Of a stretch of DNA of 64,000 nucleotides, positions 1-8,869 are shown one piece after another. Positions within the stretch are counted from its first letter, which is position 1. Every line of letters starts with the position of its first letter. The translations under genes and the position numbers were made by a program. The notes under the pieces were generated by a model, which saw nothing but the letters and a program-made list of their open reading frames with translations, was not told the DNA's origin and searched no databases. Source of the stretch: DATBGZ01 sp036557785 (GTDB lineage Bacteria; Actinomycetota; Actinomycetes; Mycobacteriales; Micromonosporaceae); contig DATBGZ010000089.1 of the NCBI GenBank assembly GCA_036557785.1, positions 62,001 to 126,000 of the forward strand. Direction: 5' to 3'.

Positions 1-474
1 CCGGAGTTCACCGCGGCCCTGCGCGGCGTGGTCGCCCGGTTCGGCCATCCCCGCGCCATCGTCGCGCATTCGGCCGGCGCGGTCGCGGCGGCCGGGGCGC
101 TCTGCGACGGCATGCCGGCCGACCGGCTCGTGCTCCTCGCCCCGATGGCGAGTCCGACGTCGCAGGCCCGGCGCTTCGCGGCAGCGCTCGGCCTCGGCGC
201 TCGGGGCTTCGCCCACATGGTTACCCGGATCGAGCGGCGCGTCGGTGCTCCGATGCGGCACTTCGACCTGCCGGAGCTCGGTCGGGCGGTGGCGATGCCG
301 CCCACCCTTGTGATCCACGACCGTGACGACCGGTCGACGTCCGTCGCTGACGGCGCCGCGATAGCGGCAGCGTGGCCACAGGCCCGGCTGACGGTGACGA
401 CGGGACTGGGCCACAACCGGCTACTGCGCTCGCCGGCCGTCATCGCCAACGTCGTGGACTTCGTCGCCGGCTGA
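1..474 (+). CDS. alpha/beta hydrolase, 5' end outside the window
   Basis: The reading frame is open from the first base, so the N-terminal part is missing and about 157 residues are visible. The nucleophile elbow reads AHSAGA, with Ser as the likely nucleophile. A later HDRDDRS segment supplies the usual acid, and GLGHNRLL holds the final catalytic His. This order Ser-Asp-His is that of the alpha/beta hydrolase fold. The cap between elbow and acid is short. Substrate cannot be told. The gene converges on the next one with 9 bp between stop codons, so no separate terminator fits there. GTG and ATG codons inside the visible part are probably not starts, because the fold would lack its first strands. 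Confidence 0.8.
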   Translation, partial: PEFTAALRGVVARFGHPRAIVAHSAGAVAAAGALCDGMPADRLVLLAPMASPTSQARRFAAALGLGARGFAHMVTRIERRVGAPMRHFDLPELGRAVAMPPTLVIHDRDDRSTSVADGAAIAAAWPQARLTVTTGLGHNRLLRSPAVIANVVDFVAG

Positions 475-483
475 GGACGCCGG

Positions 484-1113
484 CTACTGGGGCGCACCCT
501 CGCGGCCCACGACCTCGTCGATGAGCCCATACTCCTTCGCCTCGCCAGCGGTGAGGATGCGTCCCGTCGACAGATCGTCCTCGACCCGGCTGCGGGGCTG
601 GCCGGTGACCTCCGCGATCCGGACGACCATCTCCTCGAGCTCGCGCAGGTACCGTCCCGCGGCCGCGGTCACCTCGTCGGCGGTGCCCGCGACCGTACCG
701 ACTCGCGGTTCGGAGAGCCGGACCCGGGCATGGGCGAGCGCGAGCCGGCGTTGGGCCGACGCCAGGACCGCGAGGGCGGCACCACCCACCTCGGAGGTCA
801 CCACCGCGTGCACGGGCGCCGCCGACGCGTCGATGGCGTCGACAATCGCGAAGGCGGCCGCGAGCTCGCCGTCGGGGGCGGAGAGGTAGAGCTGGATCGG
901 CTCAGGCGCCGACAAGCCGAGCACGAGAAGGGCGCTGGCGACGTGACTGGCCATGGTCGCGTCGACGCGGCCACGCACGAGCACGATGCGGCGGTCGAAC
1001 ATACGCTCGTCCAGCCACCCGGCGCCCGCCTCTGGCCCCGGGAAAGGACGTCCTGGTCCGCCGGGCTCGGGGCGCTCAGGATACGGCTCGCGGCGGGCGT
1101 CGATGACCCTCAC
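484..1113 (-). CDS. ClpP-fold protein lacking the Ser-His-Asp triad
   Basis: The 209-residue product aligns along the ClpP fold: a handle segment near residue 60 (IQLYLSAPDGELAAAF matches the ClpP oxyanion strand with SPGG), then EVGGAALAVLAS where active ClpP has the AASMG nucleophile, RVRLSEP where ClpP has MIHQP, and GRILTAGEAKEYGLID near the C-terminus where ClpP has DRFLSA. By this alignment the Ser, His and Asp are all replaced, so it is probably not a protease by itself. Family knowledge: actinobacteria often have extra ClpP paralogues and form hetero-oligomers. A regulatory or structural ring subunit is inference. The start is GTG; TAGGCT lies 6 nt upstream at 1120-1125 with no Shine-Dalgarno sequence, suggesting a leaderless message. 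Confidence 0.78.
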   Translation of the reverse strand: MRVIDARREPYPERPEPGGPGRPFPGPEAGAGWLDERMFDRRIVLVRGRVDATMASHVASALLVLGLSAPEPIQLYLSAPDGELAAAFAIVDAIDASAAPVHAVVTSEVGGAALAVLASAQRRLALAHARVRLSEPRVGTVAGTADEVTAAAGRYLRELEEMVVRIAEVTGQPRSRVEDDLSTGRILTAGEAKEYGLIDEVVGREGAPQ

Positions 1114-1238
1114 CCGGGAAGCCTAACCCGCCGGGATCGGCCGGCACCCGATCCCGGCGAACCGGTTGCGAGGCCGAGACGCCGCGCGCATGGTGGGTGC
1201 TGACCGAGCACGATCACGGCGCGACACGGGGAGGCGCC

Positions 1239-1859
1239 ATGTTCGCACGCACCACGAGCCTGACCGCCGGGCAACCGGGCATCGACCGCGGCATCCGCTA
1301 TGTGCGGGACGAGGCGTTGCCGATGCTGCAGGACATCGATGGGTGCATCGGCATGTCGACGCTCGTCGACCATGCCACCGGTCGCTGCATCATCACCTCG
1401 TCCTGGCAGTCGGCCCAGGCGATGCGTGCCGGCCATCCGCGGATCCGACCCGTCGAGGACCGGTGCGTCGCGGCCTTTGACGGCATGGAGTCCACTGTGG
1501 ATGAATGGGAGATCGCGCTGATGTTCCGCGCCCATACGTCGGACGAGGCAGCGTGTGCACGGGTCTCCTGGATCGAGGGGGATCCGGACACCATGAGCGA
1601 CACGATCGACGCGTTCCGCGCCTCCATGTCCGACGTGGAGCGACTACCGGGCTTTGCGAGCGCCAGCCTGCTGCTCGACCGTACCGGCGGGCGTGCCGTG
1701 ACGACCGCGGCGTTCGACACGGCCGCGGCGATGGCCAAGTCCCGCGCGAAGGCCAACGAGATCCGTACTCGCGCCGCCGACTCCACCGGCGCCTACGTCA
1801 TCGAGGTCGCCGAGTTCGAGCTCGCCGTCTCCAACCTGCGGGTCCCTGAGCTGGTCTGA
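1239..1859 (+). CDS. ABM-type dimeric alpha/beta-barrel protein, two tandem domains
   Basis: Of the possible starts I chose ATG 1239 because GGGGAGG sits at 1228-1234, 4 nt upstream; an upstream ATG at 1197 has no such site. The 206-residue product has two halves of similar pattern: strand, helix with LPMLQDIDGCIG, then strand with TGRCIITSSW, and again DVERLPGFASASLLLDRTGGRAVTTAAF. This is the arrangement of antibiotic biosynthesis monooxygenase / ferredoxin-like dimeric barrel domains (ABM, Pfam-type). Such proteins act as small monooxygenases, heme-degrading enzymes or stress proteins. No heme or substrate residue can be assigned, so the reaction is unknown. The gene converges on the PIG-L gene. 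Confidence 0.65.
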   Translation: MFARTTSLTAGQPGIDRGIRYVRDEALPMLQDIDGCIGMSTLVDHATGRCIITSSWQSAQAMRAGHPRIRPVEDRCVAAFDGMESTVDEWEIALMFRAHTSDEAACARVSWIEGDPDTMSDTIDAFRASMSDVERLPGFASASLLLDRTGGRAVTTAAFDTAAAMAKSRAKANEIRTRAADSTGAYVIEVAEFELAVSNLRVPELV

Positions 1860-1873
1860 GCCGCCGGAGAACC

Positions 1874-2641
1874 TCAGCCCGGGACCGTCACCCACGGCGG
1901 CGGGCCGTCGAAGCCGAGCGAGTGCAGTTCGAAGAGGACGGCTGCCTCGACCCCCACGGCGGTCCCGCCCTGCCGGGCGGCCCAGGTCAGGAAGGGCGCC
2001 GGGTCGAATGCGTCGGTGCCCAGGCCCCTGGTGTACTCGCTGTGCGCGGCGAGCGAGGCGATCCCCCGCCGCAGCGGATCGCCGGTGACGTCGACGCCGT
2101 GGGTCGGGGCCGGCGACCCCGCGAAGCAGACGTACCGCACACCTCCCCAGGGCTGCAGGCCCTCCTCCAGCAGCTCCGGGAAGATCCATCGGTTGCCCGC
2201 GTCACGCACGGCGTCCAGCACCGCCAGCCCGACCGCCCGGTGGTCGGCCTGGTTGGTCATCCCACCGACCATCCGGACGTCAAAGGCGCCAGAGACCACG
2301 ACCTCGGGCCGGTGCCGACGGATCGCGCGAGCGATGTCGCGGCGCAGCGCCAGCCCGTACTCGACCACCCCGTCGCGGTAATCGAGAAATTCCACCACGT
2401 CGACGCCGACCTCGCGAGCGCCGGCGCGCTCCTCGCGCTCACGGACGACGGCGGCCTCGTCGGGGTGCAGGGAATCGATCCCGGCCTCGCCGCGCGTCAC
2501 GAGCAGGTAGCTGACCTGCTTGCCCGACGCGGTCCACCGCGCGACCGCCGATGCCGCCCCGTACTCGATGTCGTCGGGGTGTGCCGCGACCGCAAGACAC
2601 CGTTCCCAATTCTCCGGCAGCGCCGGCAACAGATCAGCCAT
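1874..2641 (-). CDS. PIG-L (LmbE-like) family N-deacetylase
   Basis: The 255-residue product begins with the family signature AAHPDDIEYG near residue 20, in which His-Pro-Asp-Asp supplies zinc ligands and the catalytic Asp. A later QADHRAVG segment near residue 135 supplies the third zinc ligand and catalytic His. Family members remove acetyl groups from N-acetylglucosamine-type substrates; in actinobacteria the best known are MshB and Mca of mycothiol metabolism. The length is a little short for MshB and the sequence lacks features I could use to assign it, so the substrate is open. TACGGT at 2649-2654 lies 7 nt before the ATG, suggesting a leaderless transcript that diverges from the esterase gene. 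Confidence 0.85.
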   Translation of the reverse strand: MADLLPALPENWERCLAVAAHPDDIEYGAASAVARWTASGKQVSYLLVTRGEAGIDSLHPDEAAVVREREERAGAREVGVDVVEFLDYRDGVVEYGLALRRDIARAIRRHRPEVVVSGAFDVRMVGGMTNQADHRAVGLAVLDAVRDAGNRWIFPELLEEGLQPWGGVRYVCFAGSPAPTHGVDVTGDPLRRGIASLAAHSEYTRGLGTDAFDPAPFLTWAARQGGTAVGVEAAVLFELHSLGFDGPPPWVTVPG

Positions 2642-2690
2642 AGCGGATACCGTAGCGGGGCAAGACCCGCCTCAGGCAGGAGGCTCGTCC

Positions 2691-3587
2691 GTGGATCCGA
2701 CGCGGCTGCACCCGCAGGCCCGGGCGGCGCTGCACGCCCAGCCGCACGAACCGCTCACCGTCGCGAACATCGCCGCGGTGCGTCAGAGCATGGTTGACGC
2801 GACCCTGGCCGAGGTCGGTGCCGGGCCATCGCTGGACCTGGTGGTCGACGTCGACGCGGGTGGCGTGCCGGCCCGCCTCTACCGCGAGGGGAACACGGAA
2901 GGCGCCGCGGTTCTCCTCTTCGTCCACGGTGGAGGGTGGGTCATGGGCGATCTCGACACGCACGATGGCCTGTGTCGGCACCTGGTCGCCGCCTCTGGGT
3001 GGGCGGTGCTCGCGGTGGCGTACCGGCTCTCGCCCGAGCATCCGTACCCGGCCGCGCTCGACGACCTCTCCCGCGCGTTGGCGTGGCTGCGCTCCGGGGG
3101 CGGGCAGGCATACGGGCTCGATGGCCGCCGTGTCGCCATCGCCGGTGACTCCTCCGGCGCGCACCTCGCCGCAGTCATCGCCCGGCGGTCGCGTGACGCC
3201 GGTGCCGGCCTCGCCGCGCAGGTCCTCATCTGCCCGGTCATCGATCCCGCGGCCGAGTATCCGCCGCTGGACGACTATGGCCTGCACCGGGCCGAGATGG
3301 CGTTCTTCTGGAACGCGTACGCGCCGGCGGGCGTGGACCGTACCAGCCCGGACCTCGACCCGCTGCGCGCCGACCTGTCCGGCCTGCCCCCCGCGGTCAT
3401 CGTCACCGCCGAACTCGACCTGCTCTGCGCGGAGGGCGAGCGGTACGCCGCCGCGCTGCTGCGGGCCGGCGTGCACGTGGTCGCCACCCGGTACCAGGGC
3501 CTGCCGCACAACTTCGCGCGCAAGCTCGCCATGTTCGACGCGGCGCACGCCGTGCTCGCCCAGATCGGCGCGCTGCTGCGGCGCTGA
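2691..3587 (+). CDS. alpha/beta hydrolase fold-3 esterase (hormone-sensitive lipase type)
   Basis: Start GTG 2691 is set by AGGAGG at 2678-2683, 7 nt upstream. The 298-residue product has the HSL-family oxyanion motif HGGGW near residue 80, the nucleophile elbow GDSSGAHLA near residue 150, an Asp in ELDLLC near residue 240 and a final His in LPHNF near residue 275. The family hydrolyses short acyl esters in the cytoplasm. No signal peptide is visible. It is divergent from the PIG-L gene, whose start lies 49 bp away, and converges on the next gene with only 4 bp between stops. Confidence 0.9.
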   Translation: MDPTRLHPQARAALHAQPHEPLTVANIAAVRQSMVDATLAEVGAGPSLDLVVDVDAGGVPARLYREGNTEGAAVLLFVHGGGWVMGDLDTHDGLCRHLVAASGWAVLAVAYRLSPEHPYPAALDDLSRALAWLRSGGGQAYGLDGRRVAIAGDSSGAHLAAVIARRSRDAGAGLAAQVLICPVIDPAAEYPPLDDYGLHRAEMAFFWNAYAPAGVDRTSPDLDPLRADLSGLPPAVIVTAELDLLCAEGERYAAALLRAGVHVVATRYQGLPHNFARKLAMFDAAHAVLAQIGALLRR

Positions 3588-3591
3588 CCGG

Positions 3592-4353
3592 TCACAACCC
3601 AGGGAAGGCCCGTCGCAGTGCGTCCAGATCGATGCCGGTCACCTTCAGCGGCGGCGTGTGGGCGGCGTCGAGGCGGCCGTACACGAGGCGGATGAGGGCC
3701 TCGGCCGGCAGCTCGAGGGACGCGGTCGGGGCAGCGGCCTCGCCCGGCTCGAGGCTGATGTTGTCACCAAAGCTGAGCGTGAAGACCCGGTCCGGGTCGC
3801 TGGTCACCACCCGCACCACCGCGTCCAGCCCGTCGGGCTTGCCGGTGAAGCGGGCCAGCCGCCCTACCGCGTCCACCACGAACGGCACCGACTCGGCACC
3901 GATGGTCGCGGCCGGGTCGAGCGCGACCGCGACGTCCCAGGAGTGCACGGCGTGCTCGTTGAGTCGCAGCCCTGCCAACTGCTCGGCGCTGACCTCGCCG
4001 ATGAAGGAGCCGAACCGGATCTGGTTGCGCTGGCGATCGTCGAGCGACTCGAACCGCTTCACCAGGCTTCGGTCCGACGCGATGCCATCGGCGACCTGGG
4101 CGGGCGGCTCCTTCGCGTTCCACCGGTCCCAGATCGGCGGGTTGGCCTCCCGCCCCGGCGCCGTCGCTCCCGCCAACCCGGCGTCGACGGACAGCGCCAT
4201 GATCTCGGCGCCCGAGCCGAGGTGCGAGAGCACCTGGGCGATCGACCATTCAGCCGGGTAGGCCTGGGCGACGAACTGGTCCGGGCTCAACCGGGCGACG
4301 AGCGCGGCCAACCGGTCATGGGAAGCGCGCAGCGCGCCTATCGGGTCAGACAT
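3592..4353 (-). CDS. maleylpyruvate isomerase / DinB-like mycothiol-dependent family protein
   Basis: Start ATG 4353 is preferred over one 11 codons upstream because GAGAGG lies 5 nt before it. The 253-residue product has a DinB-type four-helix N-terminal half with PAEWSIAQVLSHLGSGAE near residue 35 and LRLNEHAVHSWDVAVAL near residue 140; the His residues in these helices are the usual metal ligands. A C-terminal sterol-carrier-like segment ends the protein. Actinobacterial members are often called maleylpyruvate isomerase family proteins and use mycothiol as thiol cofactor. Actual substrate unknown. Confidence 0.8.
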   Translation of the reverse strand: MSDPIGALRASHDRLAALVARLSPDQFVAQAYPAEWSIAQVLSHLGSGAEIMALSVDAGLAGATAPGREANPPIWDRWNAKEPPAQVADGIASDRSLVKRFESLDDRQRNQIRFGSFIGEVSAEQLAGLRLNEHAVHSWDVAVALDPAATIGAESVPFVVDAVGRLARFTGKPDGLDAVVRVVTSDPDRVFTLSFGDNISLEPGEAAAPTASLELPAEALIRLVYGRLDAAHTPPLKVTGIDLDALRRAFPGL

Positions 4354-4463
4354 AAGTGCCTCTCGAACTCCTGAGCCGTCAACCACCTGAGCCTAGCGCC
4401 CGCGATCGCGATGCCAGGCGGGAGCCATCCGTGCGCTGCGGCGCCCGGCGTCCGGAGCCGGGC

Positions 4464-4469
4464 TAGGCT
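4464..4469 (+). promoter_or_regulatory. probable -10 hexamer of lipB (leaderless)
   Basis: TAGGCT sits 7 nt before the GTG start of lipB, and no Shine-Dalgarno sequence lies between. That distance would place the first transcribed base at or next to the start codon. The same hexamer and spacing occur before lipA. Promoter assignment is inference. Confidence 0.5.
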
Positions 4470-4476
4470 CGTCATC

Positions 4477-5160
4477 GTGACCCAGACTGTTACGCCCGCC
4501 CCGGCCTCGCGGCCAGAGCGTCCAGGCCCCGCCAACGCGAGTGGACTCACCCTGGTGCGGGCGGGCCTCGTCGAGTACCGCGCGGCCTGGGACGAGCAGC
4601 GTCGGCTGCACGAGTCCGTGACCGAAGGCGTCTGCGGCAACACGGTGTTGCTGCTGCAGCATCCGAGCGTCTACACCGCCGGTAAGCGCACGGAGCCACT
4701 CGACCGCCCGCTGGACGGAACGCCCGTCATCGATGTCGACCGTGGCGGTAAGATCACCTGGCACGGACCGGGGCAGCTCGTCGGCTACCCGATCGTCCGG
4801 CTGCCCGACCCAGTCGACGTCGTGGCGTATGTACGCCGGGTGGAGCAGGTCCTCATCGACACATGCGCGGATCTGGGTCTGGCGACCACCCGGGTCGAGG
4901 GACGCAGCGGGGTATGGGTGCTCGGGGACGAGCGCGGCCCCGACCGCAAGGTCGCCGCGATCGGGATCCGCGTCGCCCGTGGTGTGACGCTGCACGGCTT
5001 CGCGCTCAACTGCGACTGCGACCTGCGGGCCTTCGATGCGATCGTGCCGTGCGGCATCCGGGACGCCGGGGTCACCTCGCTGTCGGCCGAACTCGGCCGC
5101 CCCGTCACGGTCGACGAGGTGATCCCGCTGGTGGAGCGCCACCTCACGGCGACGATCTGA
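4477..5160 (+). CDS. lipB: octanoyltransferase LipB
   Basis: LipB moves an octanoyl group from acyl carrier protein to lipoyl domains, the first step in protein lipoylation. The 227-residue product has LLLQHPSVYTAGKR near residue 60, the diagnostic DRGGKITWHGPGQLVGYP near residue 90, the catalytic Lys in RKVAAIGIR near residue 163 and the catalytic Cys in VPCGI near residue 192. GTG 4477 is chosen because the upstream reading frame adds poorly conserved residues and a TAGGCT hexamer lies just before this codon. The partner enzyme LipA is encoded about 2.6 kb away on the other strand, with a matching promoter. Confidence 0.96.
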   Translation: MTQTVTPAPASRPERPGPANASGLTLVRAGLVEYRAAWDEQRRLHESVTEGVCGNTVLLLQHPSVYTAGKRTEPLDRPLDGTPVIDVDRGGKITWHGPGQLVGYPIVRLPDPVDVVAYVRRVEQVLIDTCADLGLATTRVEGRSGVWVLGDERGPDRKVAAIGIRVARGVTLHGFALNCDCDLRAFDAIVPCGIRDAGVTSLSAELGRPVTVDEVIPLVERHLTATI

Positions 5161-5294
5161 CCCAATCGACCGGCACCTGTTCGTCGACCAGGACGAGACG
5201 ACCAGGGCCGCGGTGGAGACGGTCCTGGTCGCTCGTGCGGACGAGTTGCGGGTTTATGCGATCGCGGGCGTGAGGTTCGTGCCGGCTTTGACCA
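5161..5294. other. 134-bp gap between lipB and glnA stops
   Basis: No complete gene is seen between the convergent lipB and glnA. In one plus-strand frame the gap reads without a stop and with GC-rich third positions (DRHLFVDQDE..., ADELRVYAIAGVRFVPALT), but there is no start codon with a ribosome-binding site, and the frame runs on into glnA antisense. It may be a remnant of a lost gene. No strong hairpin terminator was found. Confidence 0.4.
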
Positions 5295-6719
<1,425 letters not shown>

Positions 6720-6868
6720 TCGTCCTCCTGTGTTTCGGATGCTCGCGACTGCGGGGCTCGCTGGCGCTCGCTCCTCGCGCTCGCGGCTGAAGGTTCTCAG
6801 TTGGCTGAGGTGACTGGTGTTGTGGCGGCGGTGCCTGGCTGCGATGGAGGCGACCGTAGGCCGAAGGC

Positions 6869-6906
6869 ATTGCCCAGCCGTGTCCCGAATGTTTCGGCCA
6901 CGTTAC
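6869..6906 (-). promoter_or_regulatory. GlnR-type box upstream of glnA
   Basis: Read on the minus strand, the site is GTAAC-N6-GAAAC (6891-6906), then exactly 6 nt, then GACAC-N6-GCAAT (6869-6884). The first pair matches the published actinobacterial GlnR half-site pattern gTnAc-n6-GaAAc perfectly; the second is degenerate but has the right spacing. GlnR is the global nitrogen regulator that controls glnA in Streptomyces and mycobacteria. Binding here is inference. Confidence 0.7.
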
Positions 6907-6997
6907 GCCGATCTCTGTTCTGGGCGAGGCCTGTCCACGCTAGCGCCGCAGCCGGCGCGTCATGTCGGTTGGCCGGACGATCCGCCCAACGGGACCG

Positions 6998-7696
6998 TCA
7001 GCGCGGTCCGCCGCGCATGGCTCGGAAGGCGCCCTTGGGCGGGCGCATGTTCTTGGGGATGGCGCCCTTCGGCAACTGCGGGCGGGCGGTCAGCGCCTTG
7101 ATGCGTCGATCGAGGGCCGCCACATCCTTCGGACCCAGCGTGCGGGGCAGCTTGACCAGCGTCATGCGCAGCTTGCGCAACGGCACCTGGCCCTCGTCGT
7201 TGCCGATCATGACATCGCGCAGGTCCGCCGAGCCGATCACCTTGGTCAGGCGCTTGCGCTCCTGACCGATGAGGTTGCGCACCCGCGACGGGTTGCCCTC
7301 CCCGAGCAGGACCACGCCGGCCCGGCAGACGACGAGATGGACGAAGTCCATCTGCGTCGTGGAGGCGAGCGCTGGTGTGACCCGGAAGTCGCCGCGCATG
7401 TTCTCGACGATCCCGGCGGCCGCCCCCGGCTGGCCCTCGGCCTCCGACATGAAGGCACGGTTGGCGCGCAGGTTGAGCACGACCAGCACGCCGAGCACCA
7501 GCAGCATCACACCGAGGGGGATGGCCAACCAACGGGCCACGAGCCACAGCAGCGTGGTGAGCACAGCGGCGAGCACGGCCGCGACGGCGACGAGCGGGAC
7601 GAACCACTTGTCCCGTTTCGCGGTGAACTGGAACACGAGGGGCAGCTGCTTGAGCTGCTGGAAGAACCTCGGGTTCTCCTGCGTCGCCTTGGCCAT
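6998..7696 (-). CDS. DUF4191 family membrane protein
   Basis: The 232-residue product has a short cytoplasmic N-terminus (MAKATQENPRFFQQLKQ), two adjacent hydrophobic helices at about residues 32-50 and 55-78, then a soluble domain with VVLLGEGNPSRVRNLIGQERKR and a Lys/Arg/Pro-rich C-terminus containing MRPPKGAFRAMRG. This is the pattern of the actinobacterial DUF4191 family, found beside lipA in many genomes. Its role is unknown. TAGACT at 7703-7708 lies 6 nt before the ATG and no Shine-Dalgarno sequence is visible. lipA ends 41 bp upstream, so both promoter read-through and its own leaderless promoter are possible. Confidence 0.88.
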   Translation of the reverse strand: MAKATQENPRFFQQLKQLPLVFQFTAKRDKWFVPLVAVAAVLAAVLTTLLWLVARWLAIPLGVMLLVLGVLVVLNLRANRAFMSEAEGQPGAAAGIVENMRGDFRVTPALASTTQMDFVHLVVCRAGVVLLGEGNPSRVRNLIGQERKRLTKVIGSADLRDVMIGNDEGQVPLRKLRMTLVKLPRTLGPKDVAALDRRIKALTARPQLPKGAIPKNMRPPKGAFRAMRGGPR

Positions 7697-7737
7697 GCAA
7701 TGAGTCTATGTGGGATCGCCGCGTCCGCGACCAGCGG

Positions 7738-8700
7738 TCACATCGCGCTGCGCGCCAGGACCGCTTGTTGGTAGAGCCGGCCGGCACGGTAGGAGGAGCG
7801 CACGAGTGGGCCGCTCATCACCCCGGCGAAGCCGATCGACAGCGCCTCCTCGCGCAGCTCGACGAACTCCTCCGGCTTCACCCAGCGCGCCACCGGGTGG
7901 TGACGCGGCGTCGGTCGCAGGTACTGGGTGATCGTGACGAGCTCGCAACCGGCCTCGTGCAGGTCGCGCAGGGCCTGGGAGACCTCGTCGCGCTCCTCCC
8001 CGAGGCCGAGGATCAGGTTCGACTTGGTGACCAGACCGGCCGCACGTGCCTGGGTGAGCACGTCGAGCGAGCGTTCGTAGCGGAACGCGGGTCGGATCCG
8101 CTTGAAGATCCGCGGCACGGTCTCGAGGTTGTGGGCGAGCACCTCCGGCGCGGCGCCGAAGACCTCGGCGAGGGCGGCGGGCTCGCCGTTGAAGTCGGGG
8201 ATGAGCAGTTCGACACCGCAGCCGGGGATCAGGCCGTGGATCTGCCGTACGGTCTCGGCGTACAGCCAAGCCCCGCCGTCGGGCAGGTCGTCGCGGGCGA
8301 CCCCGGTGATCGTCGCGTACCGCAGTCCCATGGTCGCCACCGACTCGGCGACCCGACGGGGTTCGTCGGCGTCGAAGTCAGCCGGCCGCCCGGTGTCGAT
8401 CTGACAGAAGTCGCATCGGCGCGTGCACTGGTCGCCCCCGATGAGGAAGGTGGCCTCGCGGTCTTCCCAGCACTCGTAGATGTTGGGGCAGCCCGCCTCC
8501 TGGCAGACCGTGTGCAGACCCTCGCGGGCGACCAGTCCTTTGAGGTGGGTGAACTCCGGGCCCATGGTCGCCTTGACCTTGATCCACGGTGGCTTGTGTT
8601 CGATCGGCGTCTCGGAGTTGCGCGCCTCGATCCGCAGCAGCCGCCGCCCATCCGGAGCGGCGACGCCGGCTCGCCCAGCACTCCCGCCCGTCGTCGTCAC
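7738..8700 (-). CDS. lipA: lipoyl synthase LipA
   Basis: LipA is a radical-SAM enzyme that inserts two sulfur atoms into protein-bound octanoyl groups. It has the auxiliary cluster motif CQEAGCPNIYEC near residue 65, the radical-SAM motif CTRRCDFC near residue 90, ITGVARDDLPDGGA near residue 130 and the C-terminal GPLVRSSYRAG. The visible open frame extends 47 codons further upstream, but GTG 8700 gives the family's usual N-terminus and length (320 residues). TAGGCT lies 7 nt before it, as at lipB, suggesting a leaderless message. Confidence 0.96.
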   Translation of the reverse strand: MTTTGGSAGRAGVAAPDGRRLLRIEARNSETPIEHKPPWIKVKATMGPEFTHLKGLVAREGLHTVCQEAGCPNIYECWEDREATFLIGGDQCTRRCDFCQIDTGRPADFDADEPRRVAESVATMGLRYATITGVARDDLPDGGAWLYAETVRQIHGLIPGCGVELLIPDFNGEPAALAEVFGAAPEVLAHNLETVPRIFKRIRPAFRYERSLDVLTQARAAGLVTKSNLILGLGEERDEVSQALRDLHEAGCELVTITQYLRPTPRHHPVARWVKPEEFVELREEALSIGFAGVMSGPLVRSSYRAGRLYQQAVLARSAM

Positions 8701-8707
8701 GCCCGCC

Positions 8708-8713
8708 AGCCTA
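8708..8713 (-). promoter_or_regulatory. probable -10 hexamer of lipA (leaderless)
   Basis: On the minus strand TAGGCT is followed by 7 nt and the GTG start of lipA, with no Shine-Dalgarno sequence in between. It is identical in hexamer and spacing to the lipB site. Confidence 0.5.
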
Positions 8714-8834
8714 AACCTCCAACCCGTGGGTAACGCCGTCTCCGACAAGCGACGCGGATCACGTCCCGCCGGCCTGCCAGCGCAAAAGGGGTTGGCCCGG
8801 GTGGTTAGGGTCTTAAGCACCGGCGATGACGGAG

Positions 8835-8863
8835 TTGACATCCCCGAGCCGGAGCACGATAAG
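8835..8863 (+). promoter_or_regulatory. promoter of the aspS T-box leader
   Basis: TTGACA at 8835-8840 is a perfect -35 hexamer, followed by 17 nt and GATAAG at 8858-8863. Transcription would begin near 8869-8871 and give a leader of about 150 nt before aspS. The spacing and -35 match are unusually good for this GC-rich sequence. Confidence 0.65.
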
Positions 8864-8869
8864 AGGCTT

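Noticed and set aside
8701..8841. Longer N-terminus for LipA
   Set aside because: It would add 47 residues absent from the family, and TAGGCT sits just before the shorter start.
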